Assembly (NCBI RefSeq): GCF_004375085.3
Contig: NZ_SNAQ03000001.1
Location: 124,001 to 188,000 of the forward strand
DNA from: Lewinella sp. W8
GTDB lineage: Bacteria; Bacteroidota; Bacteroidia; Chitinophagales; Saprospiraceae
DNA length: 64,000 bases
Direction: 5' to 3'
The notes under the pieces are model-generated. The model did no database searches and was not told the DNA's origin. It saw only the letters and a list, made by a program, of their open reading frames with translations. How positions within the stretch are numbered: position 1 is the first letter of the stretch; every line of letters begins with the position of its first letter. Made by a program: the position numbers and the translations under genes. Below, in pieces: positions 27,111 through 36,451 of this stretch.

Positions 27111-27504
27111 GATCAGTAATTTTCGGCAAGGTAGCGAATTTTCGCTAGGCGCCTCGGGTGCTAATCCTTTTGGTGCTTCAGTAGGCTTTTTCGCTATTTT
27201 TTGTGTTAAAAAAACGTATAAAAACCAAATTTAAACAAGCAATTTTTGTTAACTAATTTGTGAATTATTGACGATATTTAGCTTTTGAAACCAAATTGGT
27301 TAAATTGTTAATAACTTTTTCTATGCTTTTTTAGTAACCGATTGGGAAATAACCTACATTCGCGCACAACGAAATCCAATGGCGATAGGTTTATTGGTTT
27401 CATGGGATAAAACAGTCGTTAATCGTTTTGAGTGCCTTGCATACCAACAGTAATTTATCTTCAGCCTTCAATGCGACTGTTATTTTAGGTTTAAGACAAC
27501 GTCT
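27111..27504. other. AT-rich intergenic region upstream of the M23 peptidase gene
   Basis: 394 bp, conspicuously richer in A/T than the surrounding genes, with runs such as TTGTTAACTAATTTG and TTAAATTGTTAATAAC around 27240-27330. It probably contains the divergent promoters and perhaps a regulatory site. No gene is seen. Confidence 0.55.
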
Positions 27505-28485
27505 ATGAGACGAGAGAAATTTATCTTTAATCAACAGACGCTTCAGTACGATCGCGTTGTTGAGCCTTTGCGCTACACCATTCTGAGAATCTTCGGCTTC
27601 TTCTGCGCAGCCTCCGTTACCGCGGTGGTCATGCTGCTTTTGGTGCACCGCTATTTCCCCAGTCCGAGTGAGCGGATGCTGATGCAGGAGAACGACGTTC
27701 TTCGTGCAGAAATCGCGTCCATTCAGGGAGAGTTCTCCGAGCTTTCTGCGGTGCTGGGCAACCTCCAGGAACGTGATGCCGCCGCCCACCGCATGGTGTT
27801 CGGCATGGACCCCATTGACCAGGACGTCTGGCAGGGTGGTCGTGGTGGTCACGACGCCTACGAAGACTTACGGTCGCTTCCCCGCAGCGGTGACTACATG
27901 GCCCAGCTCCGGGAAAACGTGGATCGCCTGAAGCACCAGATGGACCTCCAGAGTCGTTCGCTGGACTCCATCACCATGATGGCCGAGCAAAAGGAAGACA
28001 TGCTGGCCTCCATTCCCAGCATCAAGCCCATCCGCAGCGACCGCTTCAACCGCAAGATCGAAAACCTGTCTGGCTTCGGTTACCGGATTCACCCGGTATA
28101 TAAGGTGAAGAAGATGCACTACGGCATTGACTTCAACTGCGCCCGGGGCACGCCCATCCAGGCGTCCGGTAAGGGCAAGGTGAAGTGGGCGGGCGTCCGC
28201 GGTCACCTGGGCAAATGCGTAATCATTGACCACGGATACGGCTTCGAAAGCATCTACGCCCACATGAGCGAGGTCCTGGTCAAAAAAGGCGAAGAGGTAG
28301 AACGTGGTGCCACCATCGGAAAGGTGGGCAGCACGGGACTCTCCACGGGTAGCCACCTGCACTACGAAATTCATAAGGACGGCGTGAAGGTCGATCCCAT
28401 TCAGTACTGCTACGACGGTTTGAGCACCGAAGAGTACGCCGAATTGGTGGCCGCCTCCAAGCAATCTAACCAGTCCTTCGACTAA
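27505..28485 (+). CDS. M23 (LytM-like) murein endopeptidase with coiled coil
   Basis: 326 residues. One membrane helix near residues 28-48 (FGFFCAASVTAVVMLLLVHR), then a coiled-coil segment (about 57-160), then the LytM domain. Metal ligands are visible: His and Asp in HYGIDFNC and the final His pair in GSHLHYEIHKDG. FGYRIHPVYKVKKMHYGIDF is the classic entry. It should cleave peptidoglycan cross-links from the periplasmic side, like the NlpD/MepM group. Monocistronic, with a good hairpin (28534-28564) after it. Confidence 0.92.
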   Translation: MRREKFIFNQQTLQYDRVVEPLRYTILRIFGFFCAASVTAVVMLLLVHRYFPSPSERMLMQENDVLRAEIASIQGEFSELSAVLGNLQERDAAAHRMVFGMDPIDQDVWQGGRGGHDAYEDLRSLPRSGDYMAQLRENVDRLKHQMDLQSRSLDSITMMAEQKEDMLASIPSIKPIRSDRFNRKIENLSGFGYRIHPVYKVKKMHYGIDFNCARGTPIQASGKGKVKWAGVRGHLGKCVIIDHGYGFESIYAHMSEVLVKKGEEVERGATIGKVGSTGLSTGSHLHYEIHKDGVKVDPIQYCYDGLSTEEYAELVAASKQSNQSFD

Positions 28486-28533
28486 ACCAGGAGCGGACCG
28501 ACCCCTCGGCTCCACCAACTAAACTGAATACCC

Positions 28534-28564
28534 AAAGCGGGAAGTGCCTTGCGCTTCCCGCTTT
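28534..28564 (+). terminator. Hairpin terminator after the M23 peptidase gene
   Basis: AAAGCGGGAAG (28534-28544) pairs with CTTCCCGCTTT (28554-28564), with a 9-nt loop. A TTTGTATTTTG tail overlaps its 3' arm. Confidence 0.75.
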
Positions 28565-28637
28565 GTATTTTGTGCCGGGGCACCACTCGGCCGGCCCCGT
28601 GCTTATCCTCAACTTTAGCATTCGAACCCTTTACGAC

Positions 28638-29156
28638 ATGGATTTTCGGGCACAACTTCTCAGCGAACACTCCCGGGCGAACGCAGACCTGCTGCTCGAC
28701 CATCTGGAAAGGCACCCGGAAGACCTCACTGCTTTCATGGAGCATTTTTTTGGACGGGAAGTGGTGGAGGCCCAGCGGGCCGCCATGGTGGTGGGGGACC
28801 TGGGGCGGCGGCATCCGGACCGGCTGATTCCCTTTCACCTGCGGTTGATTGAGGCGGCGGGACAGCCCGTCCATCCGGCCATCCGCCGGAACGTACTGCG
28901 GTACTTTTCAGAAATCCCCCTGGCACTCATCGCCGAAGAACCACAGGGCCACCTGCTGGACCTGGCCTTTCGGGTCACGGCCAGTCCGGCCGACGCGGTG
29001 GCCATGCGCGTGTTCGCCATGCAGATTGTGGCCAATTTTTGCACCCTTTACCCGGAGTTGAAGGACGAGCTCCGGGGCGTCATCGAAAACCAGATCGCCG
29101 AGGGGGCCAGTGCCGGCTTCCTCAGCCGGGGACGGAAGATTCTGGCGAAATTGTAA
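28638..29156 (+). CDS. HEAT-like helical repeat protein, unknown
   Basis: 172 residues from ATG 28638 (MDFRAQLLSEHSRANADLLL). The sequence is a series of helical pairs with Leu/Ala/Arg patterns resembling a HEAT or ARM repeat solenoid (RAAMVVGDLGRRHPDRLIPF; RRNVLRYFSEIPLALIAEE). No export signal. Probably a cytoplasmic scaffold. A longer in-frame start at 28563 is rejected because it overlaps the preceding terminator. Confidence 0.65.
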   Translation: MDFRAQLLSEHSRANADLLLDHLERHPEDLTAFMEHFFGREVVEAQRAAMVVGDLGRRHPDRLIPFHLRLIEAAGQPVHPAIRRNVLRYFSEIPLALIAEEPQGHLLDLAFRVTASPADAVAMRVFAMQIVANFCTLYPELKDELRGVIENQIAEGASAGFLSRGRKILAKL

Positions 29157-29184
29157 TCTATCCTATTAATAAGGATGGTTTTTT

Positions 29185-29368
29185 GGGCGCAAGCGCAGGT
29201 GCCGGGGTTTAGGATGAAGGATTAAGGATTTAGGATGAAGGATCTAAGATGTAATTGGGGCATCTTCCTGGTAAGGACACAAGATCTTTCGTCCCCATTC
29301 CAAATTTCGCCTAAATCCTAAATCCTTGAGCCTAAATCCTAATATTCATGGCACCTGCGCGCCGTCGC
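29185..29368. repeat. Inverted GCAGGTGC copies enclosing complementary low-complexity arrays
   Basis: A plus-oriented copy at 29185-29207 and a minus-oriented copy at 29350-29368 flank two arrays: words of the type AGGATTTAGGATGAAGGAT near 29209-29255 and their rough complement CCTAAATCCTAAATCC near 29310-29340. The element could fold into one long hairpin upstream of the rpsF promoter. Confidence 0.7.
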
Positions 29369-29476
29369 ATGCTTAAAACAATCGAAGCGCCCGACGAGCG
29401 AACGGAACTCGGGCCCGTAACTCTGGCCCGAAAGGTGGGTGGCGCAAAAAAGTCTTCCTCGTTTGCCAAAAAGTCG

Positions 29477-29484
29477 TATCTTTG
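29477..29484 (+). promoter_or_regulatory. rpsF operon -7 element TATCTTTG
   Basis: TATCTTTG is a perfect match to the Bacteroidota -7 consensus, 77 nt upstream of the rpsF start codon. A TTTG at 29462-29465 is closer than usual for a -33 box, so the upstream element is unclear. Confidence 0.6.
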
Positions 29485-29560
29485 CACCCGCTTTGGCCCA
29501 AGCTGTTGGCGCCAGGGTGATTAACATTCTTTTCTAACCATATCAGTACGACTGATCCAT

Positions 29561-30031
29561 ATGAGAAATTACGAGACTACTTTCATCGTAGATCCGGTGC
29601 TGTCGACCGAAGACATCAAGTCGACGGCTCAGGCGTACGTAGACAACCTCCAAAAGGAGGGTTGTGAGATCGTCTTCGTGGATGAGATGGGCCTGCGCAC
29701 GCTGGCTTACGACATCAACAAGCGCAGCAACGGCGTCTACTACTGCATTGAGTACACCGCCCCCAACGGAGCTTTCCTTAACAACTTCGAGCTTGGCATG
29801 CGCCGGGACGAACGCATCCTGCGTTTCCTGACCGTAGCACTGGACAAGTACGGCGTTCAGTACAACGCGGACAAGCGTGCCGGCAAGATCGGCAAAGCCA
29901 AGCGTAAGAAGCAGGAGAAACCAGCCAAGAACGAGCCCGCCGCCCACGGCGTGAGCCGCAAGAAGGCTGACGCCCCGAGCCTGTCCGGCGTTCCCTCCGG
30001 CGACGCTGAATCCTTCAAGGAGGAAGAATAA
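29561..30031 (+). CDS. rpsF: 30S ribosomal protein S6 (bS6)
   Basis: 156 residues. The core MRNYETTFIVDPVLSTEDIK and GLRTLAYDINKRSNGVYYCI, with RRDERILRFLTVAL, is standard bS6 (about 100 residues). A C-terminal Lys/Ala/Pro/Glu-rich tail of about 45 residues extends beyond this. bS6 pairs with bS18 on the 30S platform. First gene of rpsF-rpsR-rplI, read in one direction. Confidence 0.96.
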   Translation: MRNYETTFIVDPVLSTEDIKSTAQAYVDNLQKEGCEIVFVDEMGLRTLAYDINKRSNGVYYCIEYTAPNGAFLNNFELGMRRDERILRFLTVALDKYGVQYNADKRAGKIGKAKRKKQEKPAKNEPAAHGVSRKKADAPSLSGVPSGDAESFKEEE

Positions 30032-30063
30032 TCCACATCCACTAACTAAGAAAGACTGCAATC

Positions 30064-30330
30064 ATGGCAAGTCGCGACGATATCAAGTTCCTTTCCAATC
30101 CCAAGATTGGTGGACGCAAAAAAAAGTACTGCCGTTTCAAGCGCTACGGCATCAAGTACATCGATTACAAGGATCCTGACTTCCTGCTCACCTTCGTGAA
30201 CGAACAGGGTAAGATCCTTCCCCGCCGAATCACCGGCAACAGCCTCAAGTACCAGCGTAAGATCAGCACCGCCATCAAGCGGGCCCGCCACCTGGCCATG
30301 CTGCCCTACGTAACGGACTTGCTCAAGTAA
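30064..30330 (+). CDS. rpsR: 30S ribosomal protein S18 (bS18)
   Basis: 88 residues. [20 protein letters not shown] and [20 protein letters not shown] are typical bS18, including the conserved RITG segment that contacts 16S rRNA. It lies 32 nt after rpsF and forms the S6-S18 heterodimer. Confidence 0.96.
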   Translation: MASRDDIKFLSNPKIGGRKKKYCRFKRYGIKYIDYKDPDFLLTFVNEQGKILPRRITGNSLKYQRKISTAIKRARHLAMLPYVTDLLK

Positions 30331-30335
30331 ATAAT

Positions 30336-30403
30336 GACTGAAGGACGGAAGGAATGAAGGATTGAATCATTCACTCCTCCAATCATTCTGTCCTTCAATC
30401 CCT
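30336..30403. repeat. Imperfect inverted low-complexity repeat between rpsR and rplI
   Basis: Words GAAGGACGGAAGGAATGAAG and ATTGAATC face TCTGTCCTTCAATCCC, giving a mostly complementary pair. It lies in the 134-nt rpsR-rplI spacer and could modulate rplI expression. The same word type is seen at 36954-37045. Confidence 0.6.
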
Positions 30404-30464
30404 TTTATCTAACCACCACCTACATGGGGCACCGCCCCGAAAGGGTGGGACAACATAATTTACC

Positions 30465-30911
30465 ATGAAAGTAATTATGCTGAAAGATGTCGACAAAGTC
30501 GGCGACAAGCACGAAGTGCTGGACGTAAAAGACGGCTTCGGTCGTAACTACCTGCTTCCCCGTGGACTGGCCATCATCGCCAACAAGTCTAACCTCGGCC
30601 GTCTCAACGAGATGATCCGTCGGGAGGAAGCTCAGGAGCAGAAGCGTCTGGACGTCTACAAAGAAATGGCCGCTCAACTTCAGGGCAAGACCCTTAAGGT
30701 GGGTGCCAAGGCCGGTACCAGCGGTCGGATTTTCGGATCCATCACTCAACTGAGCGTAAAGAATGCCCTTCAGGAGCAGTTCGGCGTCGAGGTGGAGCGC
30801 AAGAAGATCATCCTTCCCGAAGAGGCCAAGGAGATCGGCAGCTACACCCTGACCCTGCGTCTGCACCCCGAAGTTGTTCAGGAAATGGACATGGAAGTAG
30901 TGCAGGAGTAA
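30465..30911 (+). CDS. rplI: 50S ribosomal protein L9 (bL9)
   Basis: 148 residues, standard length. The start MKVIMLKDVDKVGDKHEVLD and KDGFGRNYLLPRGLAI form the conserved N-terminal domain that binds 23S rRNA; the long connecting helix and C-terminal domain follow. Last gene of the S6-S18-L9 cluster, followed by a strong terminator. Confidence 0.96.
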   Translation: MKVIMLKDVDKVGDKHEVLDVKDGFGRNYLLPRGLAIIANKSNLGRLNEMIRREEAQEQKRLDVYKEMAAQLQGKTLKVGAKAGTSGRIFGSITQLSVKNALQEQFGVEVERKKIILPEEAKEIGSYTLTLRLHPEVVQEMDMEVVQE

Positions 30912-30935
30912 TTCCCCAGGCACCATTTTCCAATC

Positions 30936-30975
30936 AGCGCGGCACGAAGAGGACTTCGTGCCGCGCTTTCTTTTT
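30936..30975 (+). terminator. Terminator of the rpsF-rpsR-rplI operon
   Basis: 14-bp perfect stem AGCGCGGCACGAAG/CTTCGTGCCGCGCT (30936-30949, 30954-30967), loop AGGA, then TTCTTTTT. Confidence 0.92.
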
Positions 30976-31030
30976 GTGCCGGTTATCACGGGATGCGGAA
31001 GATTAATCGCGCTAGGGCTACTTTTATCGC

Positions 31031-33340
31031 ATGCTGCGATTTCTTTTACCCCTCTTTTTTCTTCCTCTGTTGGCCTGTACCGATGAACCCGATCCCGTGA
31101 TCGGTGAAGCGCTGATCATCCCGCGTCCGGCGGAGCTGGTCGAGGGAACCGGAGCCTTTGTTTTTACCCCAGGGATGACCATTTCGGTGGAAGAGGAAGC
31201 CCAGGAGAAATTACTGCAACCCTTCCTGGCGAACTTTGCGGACCGGATGGGGTGGAGCCCCGCGGTAACGACGGACACTGGGGGGAACATTACCCTGGCC
31301 ACCGACCCTGCGCTAGGGGAGGAGGCCTATAATTTATCCGTTACGCCCGCGCAAATTCGCATCACGGCGGCCACCGGGGCGGGTTTCTTTTATGCCCTGC
31401 AGAGTATCCGGCAAATGATGCCCCCGGAGTTCTTTGCGGAGGAAGGCGTTATGACATCCCCGGTAGGTATCCCCTCCGTGGAGATCAGGGACGCTCCCGC
31501 CTTCGGCTGGCGCGGCTACATGCTGGACGTATCCCGGCACTTCTTTAGCGTAGGGCAGGTGAAGGAAGTGCTGGACATGATGGCGGCCAACAAGTTCAAC
31601 CGCTTCCACTGGCACCTGACGGACGACCAGGGGTGGAGAATTGAAATCAAGGGGTATCCCAATCTGACCGAAGTAGGCGCGTGGCGGGCGGACCGCCTCA
31701 ATACGGACGAACGCTACTCCGACTGGTGGGGCCGGGCCCCACAGGGAGCAGACGAGCCCGCCACCTACGGCGGGTACTACACTCAGGAGGAAATACGGGA
31801 AATCGTGGCTTACGCCGCGGACCGCTTCATCGAGGTGGTGCCGGAAATTGATATGCCGGGTCACGCCCAGGCGGCGGTGGCAGCCTATCCCGAAATCGGC
31901 GCGGTAAAGGCGTTGCCCACGGTGGCAACGGGAGGGGTCTTTCGCTACAACACGATCAATCCGGGAAAGGAAGAAACCTATGACTTTGCCCGGGTGGTGC
32001 TCAATGAGGTGATGGACCTCTTTCCCTTTCCCTACCTCCACATCGGGGGAGACGAATGCAACAAGGAGCAGTGGGAAATTGATCCGGATGCGCAGCGAAA
32101 GATGCGGGAGGAGAGCCTGCAAAGCGAGGAAGAACTGCAGAGTTACTTCATCCAGCGGATGGAAGAAATCATTAATGCCCGCGGCCGGACCATGATCGGA
32201 TGGGACGAAATCCTGGAGGGAGGACTGGCCCCCAACGCCACGGTAATGTCGTGGCGGGGCGAGGAAGGCGGCCTGACGGCCGCCCGGGCCGGCCACGAGG
32301 TCATCATGACGCCAAGTAAGTTCTGCTACCTGGACCTGAAGCAGGGGCACGACGACCTTGAGCCCAATCTCGGATACTCCCGGCTCCTGTTGTCGACGGC
32401 CTACAATTATGACGTAATCCCACAGGAGCTGTCGGAGGAAGAAGCCCGGTTGATCAAGGGAATCCAGGCGAATATGTGGACGGAGTCTATCAGTGACTGG
32501 AGTAAATTCACCTACATGAATTACCCCCGGGTCTTTGCGGTGGCCGAAAATGCCTGGACCAGTAGTGCGCGCCAGGACTGGGATGATTTCATTGGCCGCG
32601 TTTTGTACGCCTTCCGGAAATTGGATGCCCGGCAGGTACGGTACGCCGAAAGCGCCTTCAGTCCCTGGATGCATCACCGCAGGCTGGGCGACAAGATTGA
32701 GATTCGCCTGGAAACGGAAGCCACCGGCCTGGACGTGAGGTACACCCTGGACGGCACCGCACCCGACACCAGTGCCCTGAAGTATTCCGGCCCCTTCACG
32801 ATTGGGGCGGGTGAGCTCGTCACGGCCCAGGCGTTCCTCGACGGCGAACCCATCGGGTATCCCGTTTCGCTCGACTTGCCCATTCACGCCGGAATGGACG
32901 CGAAGGTTACGGACCGGAGCGGTCAGGCATTACCCAAATTATCCAATCTCCAGTACGCCAAACTGACACCAGTGGACACCAACTGGCATAAGTTCTCCGG
33001 CAACGAACTGGCCCTGACGATGACGTTCCCGGAACCCCGGTCGGCCAGTTCACTGAGGTTCTCCACCCTCCGCTATACGATTTCGGGTATTTATCCTCCG
33101 GGAAGCATCACGGTTTATGGCGACCGGGGAGACGGGGAGTTCGTGGAGTTGGCCAGTCTGGAGGAGCCGGAAAAGGCTACCCAACAGGGCAGAAATAAAG
33201 TTGCTCATCAGTTAAGCTTTCCCGCGACGACCCTGCGTGCCATCAGAGTCGAGATGGCGGCCTTCGGGGCCATTCCGGAAGGCCACCACCGGGCGGGTGC
33301 CCGGGCAAGAATTTACCTGGACGAACTCATCGTGGAATAG
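31031..33340 (+). CDS. Beta-N-acetylhexosaminidase lipoprotein (GH20)
   Basis: 769 residues. A lipoprotein signal ends in PLLAC (Cys near residue 16). The N-terminal GH20b domain is followed by the GH20 barrel (FGWRGYMLDVSRHFFSVGQV; NKFNRFHWHLTDDQGWRIEI) with the catalytic pair Asp341-Glu342 in HIGGDE, which acts by substrate-assisted catalysis on terminal GlcNAc/GalNAc. The C-terminus carries a chitobiase-type Ig-like domain (VRYTLDGTAPDTSALKYSG) and a discoidin-like domain (about 630-769). It should trim chitin or glycoprotein oligosaccharides at the cell surface. TACTTTTA lies 4 nt before the ATG, a possible leaderless promoter. Confidence 0.94.
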   Translation: MLRFLLPLFFLPLLACTDEPDPVIGEALIIPRPAELVEGTGAFVFTPGMTISVEEEAQEKLLQPFLANFADRMGWSPAVTTDTGGNITLATDPALGEEAYNLSVTPAQIRITAATGAGFFYALQSIRQMMPPEFFAEEGVMTSPVGIPSVEIRDAPAFGWRGYMLDVSRHFFSVGQVKEVLDMMAANKFNRFHWHLTDDQGWRIEIKGYPNLTEVGAWRADRLNTDERYSDWWGRAPQGADEPATYGGYYTQEEIREIVAYAADRFIEVVPEIDMPGHAQAAVAAYPEIGAVKALPTVATGGVFRYNTINPGKEETYDFARVVLNEVMDLFPFPYLHIGGDECNKEQWEIDPDAQRKMREESLQSEEELQSYFIQRMEEIINARGRTMIGWDEILEGGLAPNATVMSWRGEEGGLTAARAGHEVIMTPSKFCYLDLKQGHDDLEPNLGYSRLLLSTAYNYDVIPQELSEEEARLIKGIQANMWTESISDWSKFTYMNYPRVFAVAENAWTSSARQDWDDFIGRVLYAFRKLDARQVRYAESAFSPWMHHRRLGDKIEIRLETEATGLDVRYTLDGTAPDTSALKYSGPFTIGAGELVTAQAFLDGEPIGYPVSLDLPIHAGMDAKVTDRSGQALPKLSNLQYAKLTPVDTNWHKFSGNELALTMTFPEPRSASSLRFSTLRYTISGIYPPGSITVYGDRGDGEFVELASLEEPEKATQQGRNKVAHQLSFPATTLRAIRVEMAAFGAIPEGHHRAGARARIYLDELIVE

Positions 33341-33373
33341 CCACCTTTAACCAGCAACCAGGTAAACCAGTAT

Positions 33374-34624
33374 CTAGCTCCGCATGGCTTCCACCGGGTC
33401 CATCCGGGCCGCGAGGCCCGCGGGGACCGAACCGGCCGCGATACCGACCAGCGCGGAGAGCACTACCCCGACCATGGCATAGAACGGACTCAGGGTGATG
33501 GCGAAGGCGTCAAAGGCCGTATTGATGATGGCCGTAATGCCTACGACGAGGAGCAGCCCCATGACACCGCCGATGACGCAGAGGATCACGGACTCGGTCA
33601 GGAATTCCAGCAGGATCACGAACTGTCGTGCTCCCAGGGCTTTCTTGACCCCAATGAGGCTGGTGCGCTCCTTGACGCTTACGAACATGATGTTGGCTAC
33701 ACTGATGGCTCCGACGATGATGGAGAAACCACCGATGATGAAGCCGATCATGTTGAGCACTCCGAAAAAGGCGCCGAGGGCATCGGCGGTCATGCTGAGC
33801 TCATTCAGGGCGAAGTTGTCTTCTTCCCGCGGGCGTAGCCGGCGATTGTTGCGGAGGATGCCCCGGATATCGTCCTGAAGGCGTCCCATTTCCACGCCTT
33901 CCCGTGCCTTTACGGCTACCGTACCTCCGAAGCGGTTTCGGTTTTTCAGGTTGATGAAGCGAGCGGCGTTGTTGTAGGTAACGAGGATGGCGTCGTCGAA
34001 GTCCAGTGGGTTGATCAGGTCATCGCCGGCGGGTTCGAGCACGCCAATGACTTCGTACTTTCTCCCCTGCATCTTAATGGTCTTTCCCACCGGGTTAACG
34101 GCGCTGAATAATTCCGTGGCGATGGCGTTGCCGAGCAGAATTTTATCCACCCCGTTGGAGTATTCCGACGAACTCCAGTAGCGTCCCTGTCCGATTTCAA
34201 TGTTGAACAGTCGGTCGAGCTCGTAGGTGGTAACGAACAGGAAACCTCCTTCTACACTTTGGCTTTGCCATTTGAGGGTGCGGGTTCCCGGCACCGTCCA
34301 GTAGCCCACCAGGCCGGCGGTAGGCATATTTTTCTTCAGGGCTTCGTAGTCGTCGTAGTCCGGGAAGGGGCGTTGGAAGATCTCCCACCAGTCGTTACTA
34401 TTGTCCTTCCAGGGCCATTTGTCCACGTAGACTACATCGTCTCCCAATTTGGCCAGGCTTCCGGAAACGTTATCCTCCAGCGACTGGACGGCAGAAAGCA
34501 CGCCGATGATGCAGAAAATGCCGATCGAAATGCCGAGTAGCGACAGGAAAGTCCGCAGCTTGTTGCCAGTCAGCTGTGCCCAGGCCTGACGGACACTTTC
34601 GGAAAGAACTTTGAGGAATAACAT
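33374..34624 (-). CDS. ABC transporter permease (MacB/FtsX type)
   Basis: 416 residues. The N-terminal membrane helix (KLRTFLSLLGISIGIFCIIG) is followed by a large periplasmic MacB_PCD domain (about 45-270). Three C-terminal helices form the FtsX domain (IGGFSIIVGAISVANIMFVS; ERTSLIGVKKALGARQFVIL), and the family ending is MDPVEAMRS. Such permeases need a separate LolD/MacB-type ATPase; none is adjacent, so it must partner in trans. Likely role: mechanotransmission-type export of lipoproteins, peptides or drugs. Convergent with the GH20 gene. Confidence 0.92.
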   Translation of the reverse strand: MLFLKVLSESVRQAWAQLTGNKLRTFLSLLGISIGIFCIIGVLSAVQSLEDNVSGSLAKLGDDVVYVDKWPWKDNSNDWWEIFQRPFPDYDDYEALKKNMPTAGLVGYWTVPGTRTLKWQSQSVEGGFLFVTTYELDRLFNIEIGQGRYWSSSEYSNGVDKILLGNAIATELFSAVNPVGKTIKMQGRKYEVIGVLEPAGDDLINPLDFDDAILVTYNNAARFINLKNRNRFGGTVAVKAREGVEMGRLQDDIRGILRNNRRLRPREEDNFALNELSMTADALGAFFGVLNMIGFIIGGFSIIVGAISVANIMFVSVKERTSLIGVKKALGARQFVILLEFLTESVILCVIGGVMGLLLVVGITAIINTAFDAFAITLSPFYAMVGVVLSALVGIAAGSVPAGLAARMDPVEAMRS

Positions 34625-34799
34625 ATGGGTGGATTGAAGGCCCTAAAATTATGAAAAAGGTTGGCCGGGAATCTTTACAATAGACTAAGCGCAACGATTG
34701 TTGGACGAATACCCCCTTTTCCTCGCCGGAGTAAGAACTTTCCGTCCACTAGCCACATTACATCTAGGTGGTTGTTTCTACGAAATGTTGAAAAGCCCC

Positions 34800-34807
34800 T
34801 ATCTTTG
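34800..34807 (+). promoter_or_regulatory. queA -7 element TATCTTTG
   Basis: Perfect TATCTTTG, 44 nt upstream of the queA ATG. TTG triplets at 34772 and 34788 are respectively further and nearer than the usual -33 spacing. Confidence 0.55.
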
Positions 34808-34851
34808 CACGCTGTTTGAGCCCAAGCGGCCAAAAAAACTAACCTACGGGA

Positions 34852-35916
34852 ATGAGGACAAAGCTGTCGCAATTCAAGTTTGAACTTAACGAAAAACTAA
34901 TCGCCAAGACCCCCAGCAAAAGGCGAGATGATAGCCGCCTGATGGTGGTGCATCGAGACAGCGGGGAGATTGAGCACAAGCAGTTCACGGATCTGCTGGA
35001 TTACTACGAAGAGGGCGACAGCCTGGTCTTCAACAACACCAAGGTATTCCCCGCGCGGCTCTACGGCCTTAAGGAGAAAACCCAGGCCAGGATCGAGGTT
35101 TTCCTGCTCCGGGAACTCAACTCCCAGGCCCGCCTCTGGGACGTTCTGGTCGATCCCGCCCGGAAAATCCGGGTAGGCAACAAACTATACTTCAACGATA
35201 AGCGGGGCAACACCCGTTTGGTCGCTGAAGTGGTGGACAATACTACCAGTCGTGGACGTACCATCCGCTTCCTCTTCGAAGGCCCTAACGACGAATTCCT
35301 TAAGGAACTGCACGGCCTCGGTAATACGCCCCTGCCTAAGATGCTGGAGCGGGAAGCTGATTCCCGGGATGCCGAGCGCTACCAAACCGTTTTTGCCAAG
35401 GAGATCGGGGCCGTGGCGGCTCCCGCCGCCGGGCTCCACTTCAGCCGCGAAACCCTCATGCGGATGGAGCTCAAGGGCGTTAAAAAAGCAGAAATAACGC
35501 TCCACCTCGGACTGGGTACCTTCCGGGACATTGAAGTGGAGGACCTCTCCAAGCACAAGATGGACGCTGAGTACTTTCGCGTGGAGCGGGAGGCCTGCGA
35601 AATTGTGAACGCGACCAAAAAAGACGGTGGAAAGGTTTGTGCCATCGGCACGACCGCCGTCCGGGCCACGGAAAACAGCGTTAGCGCCGAACGTTTGCTG
35701 GCGGCCAACGAAGGCTGGACGAACAAATTCATCTTCCCGCCCTTCGATTTTCACATCGCCGACCATCTGCTGACGAATTTCCACCTGCCGAAGTCCAGCC
35801 TCTTCATCACGACCTGTGCCTTCGGCGGCATCGATCTGATCCTGGAGGCCTACGAGCAGGCACAGAAAGAAAAGTACCGCTTCTTTGCCTACGGAGACGC
35901 CATGCTGATCCTGTAA
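34852..35916 (+). CDS. queA: tRNA preQ1(34) S-adenosylmethionine ribosyltransferase-isomerase
   Basis: 354 residues, normal for QueA. Recognisable parts are [40 protein letters not shown], the [10 protein letters not shown] segment and [20 protein letters not shown], all conserved in the family. It transfers the ribosyl moiety of SAM to preQ1 at wobble position 34, making epoxyqueuosine. It acts on tRNAs with GUN anticodons. Single gene with a strong terminator. Confidence 0.96.
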   Translation: MRTKLSQFKFELNEKLIAKTPSKRRDDSRLMVVHRDSGEIEHKQFTDLLDYYEEGDSLVFNNTKVFPARLYGLKEKTQARIEVFLLRELNSQARLWDVLVDPARKIRVGNKLYFNDKRGNTRLVAEVVDNTTSRGRTIRFLFEGPNDEFLKELHGLGNTPLPKMLEREADSRDAERYQTVFAKEIGAVAAPAAGLHFSRETLMRMELKGVKKAEITLHLGLGTFRDIEVEDLSKHKMDAEYFRVEREACEIVNATKKDGGKVCAIGTTAVRATENSVSAERLLAANEGWTNKFIFPPFDFHIADHLLTNFHLPKSSLFITTCAFGGIDLILEAYEQAQKEKYRFFAYGDAMLIL

Positions 35917-35936
35917 ACGGCCCGGAAAACAACTGG

Positions 35937-35974
35937 AAAAGCCCCCGTCTGACGCCCCGGACGGGGGCTTTTTT
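35937..35974 (+). terminator. Terminator of queA
   Basis: Stem AAAAGCCCCCGTC/GACGGGGGCTTTT, with 9 G-C-rich pairs plus an A/T extension and a 10-nt loop, ending in six T. Confidence 0.92.
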
Positions 35975-36119
35975 CTTGGGGGCAATAGGCCCGAAAAAGA
36001 GGCGAAAAACTTTAACTAAAATCGACCAAAAAAAGAGTCGAATTAATGGTGACTAAGCGGTGACCCGAGCGTTTTAGATGCAGTAATCGCGCCCGCGTTG
36101 GGCCGATGGATTAACAACA

Positions 36120-36290
36120 ATGAAAACCAAAGTAGAAAAACGCAACCAGGCCCGTAAACAGGCCGAAGCCATCAAAGCAGCCCGCAAATCCGTTCGTCAG
36201 GCCAAAGGCCAGCAGGACAATAACTCTTCCGCAAAGAAGAAGGGCAAAAGCATGGTGCCGCAGAGCAAGTCGCGGTCCAAAGCCCGGTAG
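36120..36290 (+). CDS. Small highly basic protein
   Basis: 56 residues from ATG 36120 to TAG 36290: starts MKTKVEKRNQARKQAEAIKA and ends VPQSKSRSKAR. About 40 percent of residues are Lys or Arg, with almost no hydrophobic residues and many Gln/Ala/Ser. The composition is that of a disordered nucleic-acid-binding peptide, perhaps ribosome- or nucleoid-associated. It is preceded by AACAACA and sits between queA and the tRNA array, followed by a hairpin with a TTTT tail at 36416-36447. Codon use matches neighbouring genes. Function unknown. Confidence 0.65.
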   Translation: MKTKVEKRNQARKQAEAIKAARKSVRQAKGQQDNNSSAKKKGKSMVPQSKSRSKAR

Positions 36291-36415
36291 GGAACCCATC
36301 ACCTGACCGGAAGAGCCTAATCGCCACACCGAAGCCATCGGCTTCCGCATAATACAGTACGCCTCGGGCGTCTTGGGATCAATTGCTTTTTTGGATTAGG
36401 CTTTAACATAGAGAG

Positions 36416-36447
36416 GCCCCGATGACCACCCGGTCATCGGGGCTTTT
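36416..36447 (+). terminator. Hairpin between the small basic gene and the tRNA array
   Basis: 12-bp perfect stem GCCCCGATGACC/GGTCATCGGGGC with loop ACCC. TTTT follows on the plus strand. It lies just beyond the 3' end of the minus-strand tRNA array, so it may work in both directions. Confidence 0.75.
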
Positions 36448-36451
36448 ACGT

